Origin: Sthenelais limicola
Taxonomy: Eukaryota; Annelida; Polychaeta; Phyllodocida; Sigalionidae
Assembly (NCBI GenBank): GCA_942159475.1
Contig: OW804098.1
Location: 2,580,383-2,644,382 of the forward strand
Reading direction: 5' to 3'
Length of the DNA: 64,000 bases
A program made the translations under genes and the position numbers. Positions 17,880 to 29,764 of this stretch are shown one piece after another. The notes under the pieces were generated by a model. The model saw nothing but the letters and a program-made list of their open reading frames with translations. It was not told the DNA's origin and did not search any database. Each line of letters opens with the position of its first letter. The stretch's first letter is position 1.

Positions 17880-19719
17880 TAGCTTAGAAAGCTAACATAG
17901 CAGAGGAAGGAAAAACGTCCATTACTCCTTTATTAATGCTGTGATGACTGTGTTACTTTAAAACATCATTCTAGATATGTTTAGAGGGCGTTCTGTGGCA
18001 ACGGAAATTACTAGATATATCAGATCACTGTAAAAAGGTGATCGTGTGCCGTTTTGAGCAAGTAACCTTTCTCAGAAATAGAGAGACTGGTGGTGACACC
18101 TATGGGAATTGATATGTACCTTGTTGGCACCTTTTGGTGGCCACAACTAAGTCACCATGGCGTCTAGGTGGCAGCACCAGTTGGTAGTTTGAGACTTGAG
18201 TCCTACATTGAACTATTATTCTGGTTGAGTGAATAACTATACTCAGATTGTAGAGCCAACATTTTCTACCTCATAATAGGAATCCGATCATTTACTAAAT
18301 GGTTTTTTTTAAAACATAGGAAATATTATTTTTATTACCATTATTTAAAACTAAAAATGGCTAAAATCACGGGGTGACTATGTCAGAATAGAAAAACTCT
18401 GTAAATGAACATATATAGTTAACCAATGATAGGGGTAACTATGATTTTCATATAGCAAGCCAAAAATATTAATGAACGAAAAAAAAAAATCTGTGGTTCC
18501 CCAATTTTTCTTGGAAGACAAATGCCTTGGAAAAGAAATAAATTTTAAAAGTATAGTTCCAAATTCTGAGTGTATGAAAAACATAATGGCAGTTATGACT
18601 TTTGAAATCCCCCATTAGCCTATTTTGTGAGTATTGACAATGTATAGCACACATATCAATTTGATATAAAATTGAATTTTAAAAAGCAAAAATATACAAT
18701 ACAAACTGTTCAGTTCTAGAGCAGGGTGGCGGGCTGGGACTCATGTCAAAATTAGTTTCATTGAGAGCTATTAGTACAGGCCTACACTTGAAGCATTCTA
18801 GAACAGTGAACTAGAGATATTCATCTTTTGATTTCCACTCTTTCACTCTTTATGGACAAGTTGACAAAGCTACCAACCCACAGGATGCTACCATCTCCAG
18901 GATGAATTAATAAGTGACATCTCAAACCTTCTTTGGTTCAGTTACAGATAATTGAAATCATGTAACAGAAGCCTCGCTAACAGAGTGTGAAATTAACACC
19001 AGCCACCACCAAATGTAAAACCCAAAAGATACCATGTGTGAAGGCTGTGGTCAGTCCACTATAGTAACATGAGCTGGACCCATACCAGGGAGCAGGATCC
19101 AACACACAATTACAGAGAGGGAGAGCTGCAGCAATATATGGGTTCATATATGTAATTCAGGGATCAAATGTTTGGGTATAAATAAAAGAGATATGATTGA
19201 GAATATTTGGGTTTATAATTATATTAAAAAATTCAGGGCCATTCTCCAATGAATATTTGTGATGTGACTGGAGATGATATGTTCATCAAATGTTTACATC
19301 CTCGCCTTTTTAACTTGTTTGGAGTCAATTTGTCACATCCTGATTGGAAGGTAGGATATGAGGTACTGAAGGGGGAACTGAAGCATAGATGGCGTAGTGT
19401 GGGGAGAAACTGTATCAGTAAGTCCATTGGTAGAGGGATTTTGATTAAAGGTTAATGCCAGCACCATCAGCTCTGGTGCAGGTGTGAATTCATAGAACTA
19501 ATGTACAAAAGAATAGGAGTAACACTATTTTTGAAAAAAAATCATCTTGAGAAAGAACATGGTTAGGTCTATGGTAATTATTAGGGATTATGAATAAACA
19601 CAAATCAGTAGTGGTAGCCCAGCCTCTCGCCATTGAAGGCACAAATCCAGCATTACTGTAGAATGTCATGTTTTACGTTCTAATACGGGATTTGCATATC
19701 CGCTATTTTGAATCTTCAG
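17880..19719. other. AT-rich non-coding stretch
   Basis: No gene or element recognised. A short frame at 19249-19455 (+) reads like protein in places but has no support from length, motif or splice context. Confidence 0.35.
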
Positions 19720-19750
19720 TCACATGGCATCATGGGACGAATGGTACAGT
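19720..19750. repeat. 31-bp target site duplication of the non-LTR element (left)
   Basis: TCACATGGCATCATGGGACG and 11 more bases recur at 22265-22295 with one C/T difference. Nothing else of this sequence lies between them, so they are best read as the duplication made at insertion. Confidence 0.85.
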
Positions 19751-22264
19751 TCTTAGAATACAGCTTACGCTGCTCAGTGGGGCCCATCATCCAGTGGAAC
19801 TCCCCCGTTCCTTGAACACCAAACTGCTAAGTGGGACCCCTCATCAGGTGGAAATCCCTTTCCTTGACCGTTTTGGCGCTTTCCACTACGGTCTCCGGGG
19901 GCGCGCCAACTGAGGTGATCAGAATTAATTAAAAGCCAGGGTCTGACTAGCTTTTCCATGGCTCCTCCCTCTTCCTCCATATCCAGCAGGATGCCTCTTT
20001 CCTCCAGTGAGGCCCAGGAAGCCCAGTGTTTTCCAGAGGGAGTTGGATGCGAAGCCTCGGCAGCCTACCTCGACTGGGAAGTTCCAAGCCTTCCAGTTGT
20101 TTCCTAGGCACGCCTCGACCAATCCTTGGTACTTTGGTACTCCCTCTTTCTTTCATGGGCTTCCTCCAGTCTGGTCTCCCATGGCACTGTTAGCTCCACT
20201 AGAACCACTTGCCTTGTACTTGGAGACCACAGCACAATGTCAGGTTGCAGTGTTGTTATTGCTACTTCTCTTGGGAATGTTGATCTCCCAAAGACATCAG
20301 CTTGCATCTTCCAGTCATTGGCTGTTGCCAGGATGCCGCTTGGTGGTCTGTTGGAGCTGCCTTTTGTTCCGCCTCTTACACAGCTGATGAATTTGGGCCC
20401 TTTTCTTCCTCCGGTCTAAATCCAGGGCTGCGCAGATCTCCCGCAGAACTTGGTCATGGCACCATGTATAGCGCCCACCTGTCAGCGTGACATTGCATGA
20501 TGACAGCACATGCTCCAGATTAGATGGCCTTCCATACAACTTGCAGTTTGGATCCTCAGCTAGTCCCCACACCCTGAGATTGCATGGTGAAGGCAGCACG
20601 TCATAGACCAATCGGAGCAGGAATGATAGCCTATACCCATCCATCTTCCAGATGTCCTTCCAAGACATGCTCCTGGGTTGGGCTTGCTCCCATCTGGTTG
20701 ACTGTCCTTGCTGGCTCATACCTACTGCCCTAGTAAGTTGAGCCTCTTCCTCAGTCAGTCGCACTTCTTTCAGGATTAGTTCTCTTTTGCCCCGCTTGCT
20801 TGCTGTTGTCCATGAGGCTCTGGGTATTGAGCCCAACCCCAATCTACCTGTTGCAACTGTGCCAATAATCTCTTTATGGCGCAATCGGCTCTCGGCGTCC
20901 TCAATGGCTGTGCTTGCTTTCCACTTTCATCCTGTTTTGACATCAATCCTGGCTTCCCGTACCATGATGTCCTCACTATCCCGGAACATCAATGCCTGCC
21001 GTGCTTTGGTCACTTTGAACTCCTCTGTGATCGACATGAGGGGTAGTTGCAGTTTGGAGCTCCTGCTGTACAGTCCAATGCTGCTGAATGACTTTGGCAC
21101 TCCAAGCTATCTACGTAGGTGATGGTTAAATAGACGCTCTAAGCTCTCAACCCTTGTCATTGGCACTTCATACATAAGCAGGGGCCATGTCATCCTTGGT
21201 AGAACTCCGTGTTGGTAACACCAGGCTTTGTACCTCCTGGGTAGTCCAGATTTCTCTATGGTTTCCATCCACAGCTTGGCTTTCTGTATCATCTCGTTGA
21301 TGCTATCCTTGTCCACCAAGGTATCCTTGAACCACTTGCCCAAGCTTTTCACAGGTGCTTCGCTAAGAGTAGGTATTACAGCATCAGCAATCCTGAACTT
21401 GAATCTGTCCTGGACCTTGCCCCACTTGAGTTTGACACTTCTAGTAGACCTAACACTGGCAGAGGCTGTTATCCAGGTTCTGAACGAAGTAATGTAACTG
21501 ATCAACTCTGTTAGATCCTCCAGCATCCATCGGCCCTCTACAACACTCTTTGCTGTGATGGTCATGTCGTCCATGAAGGCTCTTGTTGGAGGCTGTATTA
21601 CTCCTGATTCGAGGACCGGTCCTCAGCACTTTTTCTCTGCCGACTTGACTATTAAATTCATTGCTATGGAGAAGAGAACTACAGATATGGTGCACCCGGT
21701 AACAATTCCGACCTCTAGTCGCTGCCAATCTGTTGTGTAGTCTGCAACGGTGAATCGCATGATGAAATTATCAAAGTAGTGTTTCAGTAGCCCCCTGATC
21801 TTCTCTGGGATGTGATACTCCGCCAGTGTTAGGTCTACTAACTTGTGTGGAATACTTCCATATGCGTTCGCTAGGTCTAGCCAGATCACCGCTAGGTCTC
21901 CCTTGTTCTTCTTGATTTCTGTGATTATCTTGGTGAGGACGCCAGTGTGTTCCAGACAGCCAGGTACACCTGGTACGCCTCCCTTCTGTACTGATGTGTC
22001 GATGTACTTGTTTCCCAGGAGATATGACATTATTCGCTTTGCCAAAACGGCAAGGAACAACTTTCCTTCAACGTTTAGCAAGGAAATGGTCCTGAACTGT
22101 CTCAGAGACAAAGATTTTTCCTCCTTTGGGATGAAACAGCCCTCTGCTTTTAGCCACTCTTCTGGCAATTGGCCCCGCTTCCATATCACTTTCATGGCCT
22201 TCCATAACTCCTTCACGGTCCTTGGGCAGTTCTTATAAACCCTGTATGGTACTCCATTTGCCAT
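19751..22264 (-). mobile_element. 5'-truncated non-LTR retrotransposon with restriction-like endonuclease
   Basis: A 2.5-kb minus-strand element bounded exactly by 31-bp direct repeats. It begins inside the ORF (5' truncation at 22264) and ends in a 3' UTR with no poly(A). The UTR (about 19770-19870) contains two imperfect ~52-bp repeats beginning CTGCT.AGTGGG. An RT followed by a Cys/His knuckle and a C-terminal nuclease is the R2/NeSL/Hero-type layout, where one ORF carries the endonuclease after the RT. The clade was not assigned. Confidence 0.8.
19947..22264 (-). pseudogene. Degenerate non-LTR ORF: RT, zinc knuckle, restriction-like endonuclease
   Basis: A single minus-strand frame can be followed from 22264 to about 20315, broken by three in-frame stops: TGA at ~21623, TAG at ~21107 and TGA near 20930. 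RT motifs in order: FRTISLLNVEGK, VIWLDLANAYGSIPH (first catalytic D), GCTISVVLF, then FMDDMTI (catalytic DD). A knuckle-like NCKLYG...LEHVLSSC follows, with Y where a Cys is expected. The frame then shifts near 20310, and PDIVLWS...VVLVELTVPWE (20104-20307) looks like the PD-(D/E)XK nuclease core. A last conserved block, PVEVGCRGFA.NSL..LG to ASCWIWRKREEPW, is split across two frames near 20000. The element cannot make a full protein. Confidence 0.82.
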
Positions 22265-22295
22265 TCACATGGCATTATGGGACGAATGGTACAGT
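22265..22295. repeat. 31-bp target site duplication of the non-LTR element (right)
   Basis: Partner of 19720-19750, one mismatch in 31. Confidence 0.85.
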
Positions 22296-23390
22296 AGAAA
22301 CTCTATAGAAATCATTCCATGTTCATCATGGGATGTTTCCACAATAGATGTGGTAACATTTAAATTCATTCTATATGTATTTCTCTGGTATGTATTATAG
22401 AAACACTTATGTTTTTGTTGTAGTGAATTAGAGGGTTCTGTCGGAAGAACTGTCAAGGCAGAGATATGTGACCAATTTTTCCGAGTAAGGCATATGTAAA
22501 AAAAAGAATTTGGAAAAATAAATTTTCAATATATTAATGCTCTTATGCCAATATCCATGTGTTATACATGTTTCAACAACACAAGCCTCCATCATACCCA
22601 TAATCCATAATGCTTTTGGTTTTCATAGATCATGTATAAAAGCTATGATATTGGGAAAAATATTCGTGCAATTTTTGGTAAAAATGTTGCCAGATATTTG
22701 TATTCCAGATTTCATTAAGAGCCATCCCAGGATGCACTGTAACAGACATGCGCAGTGACACATACATATCCCCTATTAATGTATGTGCCTATGTGGGTTG
22801 GATTTTCAGAAAATGTACAATTGACAGCTGTGCATATTTAGCAAATTTTGCCAAATTAAGTTGAAATTTGGTTAATTTATTAAGAAAAATTGAGCATATT
22901 TGACATTTCATTGATTGTAGCAATGTATTTGAACTTTATTTTTGTCTGAATTTTGGGTTATAGTAAGTGTAGCATGGGGCTGGGGGTGGTTGTATAGTTA
23001 GGTGGTGGGCTGGGGAGGGAAGGAGGTACATGTACACTATATACTGTCTCCTATACATACACACAGTGAGTATAGCATATGGGGGTGGGGGGTGTGTGTG
23101 GCCGCTCACTGGTGTCAGAGTCAGTGACATGTGACCAACATCCACCCCTCCTCCTCTCTCCCTCCTGTGATTACCTCAGTCACTGATGCATGAACATACA
23201 AACATACATCGCTGCTCCTCTGTCCTCCTTCCAGTCTAGTGGATACCCCAACACACAACACTTATCCCTGCTCTCTATAGTAGTGTTATACAGTCAGAAT
23301 GGATTAACTACACACAACGCTATGCATTGCTTATGGCGGGAGGAATCTGCCTGGTTCCAACTGTTGAACTGAAGCACCTCCTCATTACCC
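22296..23390. other. Non-coding DNA with a partial MITE A
   Basis: No gene. A partial family A copy lies at 22797-22962. A G/T-rich strip (about 22975-23105) precedes the 62-bp array. Several short frames here are noise. Confidence 0.4.
22797..22962. mobile_element. MITE family A, copy 4 (one end missing)
   Basis: The left terminal repeat GATTTTCAGAAAATGTACAA and the inner block to TTTGTCTGAATTTTGGGTTA are present; the right terminal repeat is absent. Confidence 0.65.
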
Positions 23391-24072
23391 TAACTACTGG
23401 ATACCCAGAGTGTGCACTAATCCTACATCACCTGTTCCCTTATACTACAGTCTAACTACTGGATACCCAGAGTGTGCACTAATCCTACATCACCTGTTCC
23501 CTTATACTACAGTCTAACTACTGGATACCCAGAGTGTGCACTTATCCTACATCACCTGTTCCCTTATACTACAGTCTAACTACTGGATACCCAGAGTGTG
23601 CACTAATCCTACATCACCTGTTCCCTTATACTACAGTCTAACTACTGGATACCCAGAGTGTGCACTTATCCTACATCACCTGTTAACTTATACTACAGCC
23701 TAACTACTGGATACCCAGAGTGTGCACTAATCCTACATCACCTGTTCCCTTATACTACAGTCTAACTACTGGATACCCAGAGTGTGCACTAATCCTACAT
23801 CACCTGTTCCCTTATACTACAGTCTAACTACTGGATACCCAGAGTGTGCACTAATCCTACATCACCTGTTCCCTTATACTACAGTCTAACTACTGGATAC
23901 CCAGAGTGTGCACTAATCCTACATCACCTGTTCCCTTATACTACAGTCTAACTACTGGATACCCAGAGTGTGCACTAATCCTACATCACCTGTTCCCTTA
24001 TACTACAGTCTAACTACTGGATACCCAGAGTGTGCACTAATCCTACATCACCTGTTCCCTTATACTACAGCC
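23391..24072. repeat. 62-bp minisatellite, 11 copies
   Basis: The unit starts TAACTACTGGATACCCAGAG and ends CTTATACTACAGTC. The period is exactly 62 bp and the units are nearly identical; the few substitutions include CTTATCC for CTAATCC. Every unit ends in a pyrimidine-rich ..CCCTTATACTACAG, like a 3' splice site, with CTAAC and CTAAT branch-point-like motifs. Confidence 0.93.
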
Positions 24073-24186
24073 TCAGAAAACGTAAGTACAACCACAATGT
24101 ATACATGTACATATTATGTACATTATTATTCATGTATTATATTAAGGGTATGTATACTAATTGATACAGAATTAAGTATATCCACC

Positions 24187-25200
24187 AGTTCCCCTTTCAG
24201 TACCAAGTCACCTCCACTGTACCCTCCAGTTCCCCCTTCAGTACCCCATACCTCCACTGTACACTCCAGTTCCCCCTTCAGTACCCCATACCTCCACTGT
24301 ACCCTCCAGTTCCCCCTTCAGTACCCCATACCACCACTGTACCCTCCAGTTCCCCCTACAGTACCCCATACCACCACTGTACCCTCCAGTTCCCCCTTCA
24401 GTACCCCATACCTCCACTGTACCCTCCAGTTCCCCCTACAGTACCCCATACCTCCACTGTACCCTCCAGTTCCCCCTACAGTACCCCATCCCTTCACTGT
24501 ACCCTCCAGTTCCCCCTTCAGTACCCCATCCCTTCACTGTACCCTCCAGTTCCCCCTTCAGTACCCCATACCTCCACTGTACCCTCCAGTTCCCCCTTCA
24601 GTACCCCATACCTCCACTGTACCCTCCAGTTCCCCCTACAGTACCCCATCCCTTCACTGTACCCTCCAGTTCCCCCTTCAGTACCCCATCCCTTCACTGT
24701 ACCCTCCAGTTCCCCCTTCAGTACCCCATACCTCCACTGTACCCTCCAGTTCCCCCTACAGTACCCCATACCACCACTGTACCCTCCAGTTCCCCCTTCA
24801 GTACCCCATACATCCACTGTACCCTCCAGTTCCCCCTTCAGTACCCCATACCTCCACTGTACCCTCCAGTTCCCCCTACAGTACCCCATCCCTTCACTGT
24901 ACCCTCCAGTTCCCCCTTCAGTACCCCATCCCTTCACTGTACCCTCCAGTTCCCCCTTCAGTACCCCATACCTCCACTGTACCCTCCAGTTCCCCCTTCA
25001 GTACCCCATACCTCCACTGTACCCTCCAGTTCCCCCTACAGTACCCCATCCCTTCACTGTACCCTCCAGTTCCCCCTTCAGTACCCCATCCCTTCACTGT
25101 ACCCTCCAGTTCCCCCTTCAGTACCCCATACCTCCACTGTACCCTCCAGTTCCCCCTTCAGTACCCCATACCACCACTGTACCCTCCAGTTCCCCCTTCA
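24187..25200. repeat. 40-bp minisatellite, about 25 copies
   Basis: The unit starts CCCTCCAGTTCCCCCTTCAG and continues TACCCCATACCTCCACTGTA. Variant blocks (CTACAG for CTTCAG, CATCCCTTC for CATACCTCC) recur in sets, giving higher-order units of 160 and 240 bp. The 423-codon open frame across it exists because the unit lacks stops. It is not taken as a gene. Confidence 0.93.
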
Positions 25201-25800
25201 GGACCCCTGAGATATACACTCTACATTCTACAGCAATAGTCTATTCAGTGTGTATATGTATTATACAATCTCTCAAAATATACATCATTTTAACGTGTAG
25301 GTTAGTGCTATGGCTCAGTGATGATTCGGCACATAGTGGGATGGTCGCCTACCAGTGTATTATATCTCAAGTTTGGAAGTGAGCCAAACTAGGCTTTTTT
25401 TTCTTTTTTAAAGTTTTTATTTCCTACAAAATGATCAGAAAATATGCAGAGATGACCGCCGCTGACAATAAGCGTTTTTATAGGCCATCTGCATTCAAAT
25501 CGATTAATAATATAATAATATTGATGTCAGTGATAGGATTACTCCTAGACTATACAATACATGGGGTGATTATTAGACAAATATGATGGACATATGAGTT
25601 AAGAAATGATGAGATGAAAAAATAAGGATTAGGATCTATTTTCGATACATTTCTAGAGGTGAGAGAGTGAAGGAGGAGTTGAGCAATAGGTCTGATTTAT
25701 TCCATAGTTAGAAAGTGTTTTTTATGGTTATTTCCGATATTCTCTGATTCATTTTACCTATTAACCGTATTATTGTACCATTGTGTATTAGTCCCTCCCT
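25201..25800. other. Non-coding AT-rich stretch
   Basis: No gene. At about 25295-25375 GGCTCAGTGATGATTCGGCA resembles a Pol III A box, but no usable B box follows. Confidence 0.3.
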
Positions 25801-25962
25801 ATAGAAACGTTGCCTCTATCAGGGGAGCGGCTGGAAGATCTGGGAGGTTCCAAAATGGTTTCCCAGAAGTCTGCCAACCTATTTATCACTGTAAACTCTT
25901 TTTTAATAAATAAAAGATTGCTCTATCTATCTATCTATCTATCTATCTATTTATCTATCTAC
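25800..25962 (+). mobile_element. Likely LINE 3' end with (CTAT)n tail
   Basis: GGCTGGAAGATCTGGGAGG is followed by about 70 bases, AATAAATAAAAG and then a (CTAT)n run (about 25919-25962). A microsatellite after AATAAA is typical of CR1/L2-like LINE tails. The GCTGGAAGA block resembles the minus-strand copies near 33.3, 52.9 and 58.0 kb. Confidence 0.45.
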
Positions 25963-26419
25963 CTATGTCAGTGATTGGACACCTACTGCCTTGATGGATT
26001 TTCTGGACCAGGATTATGCAAAACAACTTGCAAATCTGTTACTACCAAGTATTTCACCCACAAGATCTATTTGTAGGAACGTTCTCATTTTGGAGTATCT
26101 AATAACATTAATAAAACCAATGGGAATAATCTTGTTCATAGAACCAAACAACTTTGACTCCTCGCCATCCATCCCTCTTATCTCTGCCCTCCTCTCAAGA
26201 GGTGGGTTTCTCACCAATAACACAAAACCACAACTACCCCACCCACCCCTTGATACCCAACACCACCCCCAGATAAGGAGCCACATAACCCAGCACATAA
26301 CCGGGTACTGATACTTTAACGATTGGGAGCAAGCTTTGATACAGTTGTGGGATAAATTAGTTAATTTATGAGAAGGGCTCATAAATCGAGGGTGCATCGC
26401 TGTTATATATGCACTCCTA

Positions 26420-27400
26420 CCGTCGTGCGTATATATGCGATCACCCACGGTTATTCACCCTTCTCATACATTAATCAATACTCATCCCATTGCTTTAAAT
26501 AATTACTAATGGCATCATAATTAATGCATAATTCCTGTCAACTCAAAAAGAGAGCCCAAGATATATATTTTGGGCCAGACTCTGTCATGATTATTGAAGG
26601 GATTTCATGCGTTACTATGTTGGAAAACACAATAGTAATTTAGTTGAACTGGCTTCATGAAGTAAAAATAACATCAACTTGCCTTAAATCATAACGAATG
26701 AAATAAAAACTAATTGATAAAGGCTTCCAATCCAGTAAAAGAGCTGAAAATATGTATTAGGTCACCCTATATTGAAATCATTGAAGGGATTTCATGCGTT
26801 ATTGTGTAAACCAACATGATAATAATTTATTAGTTGAACAGTCTATATGAAATTCAATTCATCATTACTTTGCTATAAATAATTTGAAATGAAATCAAAA
26901 TTAATGCATTTTACATTCATCCTAAAGAGAGAGTCTGAGATATAAATTTTGGGCCACCCTATGTCATGGTTATGGATGGGATTTCATGCGTTAGCATGTA
27001 AATCAACAGAACAATGATCTAGTTGAACAGGTTTTATAAAATAAATATGAGCTTCACCTTGCCTTAATTAATTACAAATGCAATTGCAACTAATATGTAA
27101 TTAATTTCAACTCAAATAGAGATACATTGGCATATGTTTTGAGCCACCCTATGTCATGATAATTGAAGGGCCTTCATGCGTTATGCTTAAACTCACACAA
27201 TGATACATCAGTTGAACAAGTTATATGCTTTGAATCATTTCAAATAGAATCTCAACTTATTTATAATCATTTTCAAACCAGAAATACAGCCAAATAAATA
27301 TATTGGGCCACCTTTTCTACTATATCTGCAGATGTGTCACTGTCAGTTTACATAGGGCTTTCATGCGTTACTAAGGGACAATTTAAGGGTTATTGGCCTG
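26420..27400. repeat. Decayed ~190-bp tandem repeat, about 5 copies
   Basis: GGG..TTCATGCGTTA recurs at 26599, 26786, 26978, 27168 and 27355, spacing 187-192. CCACCCTATGTCATGAT and runs such as CAACTCAAA..GAGA recur in phase. An inverted copy of the motif lies at about 27533-27550 and a further direct one at 27720. Copies are well diverged, so this is an old satellite. No coding potential. Confidence 0.75.
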
Positions 27401-28258
27401 TTATTTGTCCTGAATCAAGATTATCACCAAATTGTGTAGTGGTGCCATTAGGGAGATTGAAATGGGACTAGAAAATGCTTATATGAATTATTTTCTTTTA
27501 TTTGTTAATCCTGTATGCATTATTTTTCAGCCATAACGCATGAAATCCCTTTTAGTTGGAAAATAAGGGTTGTATATAATAACCTCTTCCTCGCTCAAAA
27601 GTTTTGAAAATATCAGGTGGACATTTTTATACAATAAAGAATACATGTATACCTTCTCTGATATACTGTTTTGTATACATACTTGAAAAATATATATGTC
27701 TAACCATTCATGTAAAAAAAGGGATTTCATGAGTTACTGTGATGGTTGGAAATTATTAAAGGTCGCTGTGGAGGTGGTTACCATGTTCATATGCCCAAAA
27801 AGTAAATTATAACTAATTTAGTCCTAGATGTATTGGAGAAATGAAAAGAAACATGCAGACGAACGTTCTAGGCATTGTGCAAATCATTTACATTTTACTT
27901 CATTGGCTTTTTCTATTGAAAAATGATGCAAAACATCAGTTTTTAGAAGGTTAAGGTACTAAATATTGGAGCCAGCCTAGGAAAAGTGTACATGGAATGA
28001 AAGCCCTTGTTCATAGGAACAATATGAGTCTAATATCTTTAATGTCCGAAGCATATTGATGATGACAGGGCCGCAAATATGATATTTAGGCAAAACAGCA
28101 CACTTGAAAAATCTGACCCAATTAACAACCTTGATGTTTACTTAATATTATCAAGAGATAAATGGCCGACAACAAATAAGGACAAATAAGGACTTAATTA
28201 AGACGGGTAATGTTGTATGATATATGAACCTCTATTCATATCAGTCAGCTTAGTATGA
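27400..28258. other. AT-rich non-coding stretch
   Basis: Apart from two stray copies of the ~190-bp repeat motif, nothing is recognised. Confidence 0.35.
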
Positions 28259-28332
28259 TTAATTTACCTGTAACACCTCCACTCCACCCCCCGTCACCCC
28301 ACCCCACTCCCCATTTAGACTCCATGTATGAC

Positions 28333-29412
28333 ATATGATCCCCCTTCCACCTCCTCCTCCCCTTCCTCCCCCATCCCCTATCATCTCCCTTCCACCTCCT
28401 CCTCCCCTTCCTCCCCCATCCCCTATCATCTCCCTTCCACCTACTCCTCCCCTTCCTCCCCCTTCCTCTATCATCCCCCTTCCACCTCCTCCTCCCCTTC
28501 CTCCCCCATCCCCTATCATCTCCCTTCCACCTCCTCCTCCCCTTCCTCCCCCATCCCCTATCATCTCCCTTCCACCTCCTCCTCCCCTTCCTCCCCCATC
28601 CCCTATCATCTCCCTTCCACCTACTCCTCCCCTTCCTCCCCCATCCTCTATCATCTCCCTTCCACCTACTCCTCCCCTTCCTCCCCCATCCTCTATCATC
28701 TCCCTTCCACCTACTCCTCCCCTTCCTCCCCCATCCTCTACCATCTCCCTTCCATTTCCTCCTCCCCTTCCTCCCCCATCCCCTATCATCTCCCTTCCAC
28801 CTCCTCCTCCCCTTCCTCCCCTTTCCTCTATCATCTCCCTTCCGCCACCTCCTCCCCTTCCTCCCCTTTCCTCTATCATCTCCCTTCCGCCACCTCCTCC
28901 CCTTCCTCCCCCATCCCCTATCATCTCCCTTCCACCTCCTCCTCCCCTTCCTCCCCCATCCTCTACCATCTCCCTTCCATTTCCTTCTCCCCTTCCTCCC
29001 CCATCCTCTGTTATCTCCCGTCCACCTCCTCCTCCCCTTCCTCCCCCTCCCTCTATCATCTCCCTTTCACTTCCTCCTCCCCTTCCTCCCCCTTCCTCTA
29101 TCATCCCCCTTCCACCTCCTTCTCCCCTTCCTCCCCCATCCTCTATCATCTCCCTTCCACCTCCTCCTCCCCTTCCTCCCCCATCCTCTGTTATCTCCCT
29201 TCCACCTCCTCCTCCCCTTCCTCCCCCATAGTCTGTTATCTCCCTTCCAACTCCTCCCCTTCCTCCCCCATCCTCTATCATCCCCCTTCCACCTCCTCCT
29301 CCCCTTCCTCCCCCATCCTCTATTATCTCCATTTCACCTCCTCCTCCCATTTCCTCCCCCATCCTCTATCATCCCCCTTCCAACTCCTCCTCCCCTTCAT
29401 CTCCTATCCTCT
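28333..29412. repeat. 45-bp pyrimidine minisatellite, about 24 copies
   Basis: The unit is CCTTCCACCTCCTCCTCCCC followed by TTCCTCCCCCATCCCCTATCATCTC. Strand bias is extreme (C+T above 85% by eye). As 45 is a multiple of 3, long Pro/Ser or Gly/Arg frames are open on both strands; these are artefacts. The same unit reappears at 32633-33003. Confidence 0.93.
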
Positions 29413-29764
29413 ATTAGCGATTAGCCTTTGAAACGTTATTGTTTGTCATGGTCCAGTTCAGACCAGGAATGAGAAACAACTGATCCACCCCCTTACTCCT
29501 ACCCACTGGTCCGTAGAGAGGAGATATAGCCATGAAACCACTGTTTCTGTAGTAAAATCCCGTGGGAATATTATTTATGCTCAGGTATCACAACTAAACT
29601 CTATCTAACACTAACTGTTTTCCTTCAAGATTTATACTGATAGGGCTGGTTGTAAAGATAATTTAATGGAGAAAAATAAAGTTGTTGTTATGCTTGTTCT
29701 ATATTATATACACTTTTGCCTGACTTGCCCTTCTTACAGTTCATTGAAATACTTATGTTACTAT
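29413..29764. other. Short unique spacer between arrays
   Basis: About 350 bp of mixed sequence; no gene seen. Confidence 0.4.

Noticed and set aside
23968..25239. 423-codon Pro/Ser-rich protein
   Set aside because: Encoded by a 40-bp tandem repeat whose period is not a multiple of 3; the opposite strand is open as well.
25285..25375. tRNA gene or SINE
   Set aside because: A-box-like sequence only; no B box and no cloverleaf.
26014..26448. 144-codon minus-strand ORF
   Set aside because: No motif, no splice context; an overlapping plus-strand frame is equally open in AT-rich repeat-flank DNA.
28259..29431. Gly/Arg- or Pro/Ser-rich proteins of 298-367 codons
   Set aside because: Three overlapping frames on both strands are open because the 45-bp unit lacks stops; no start context or splice support.
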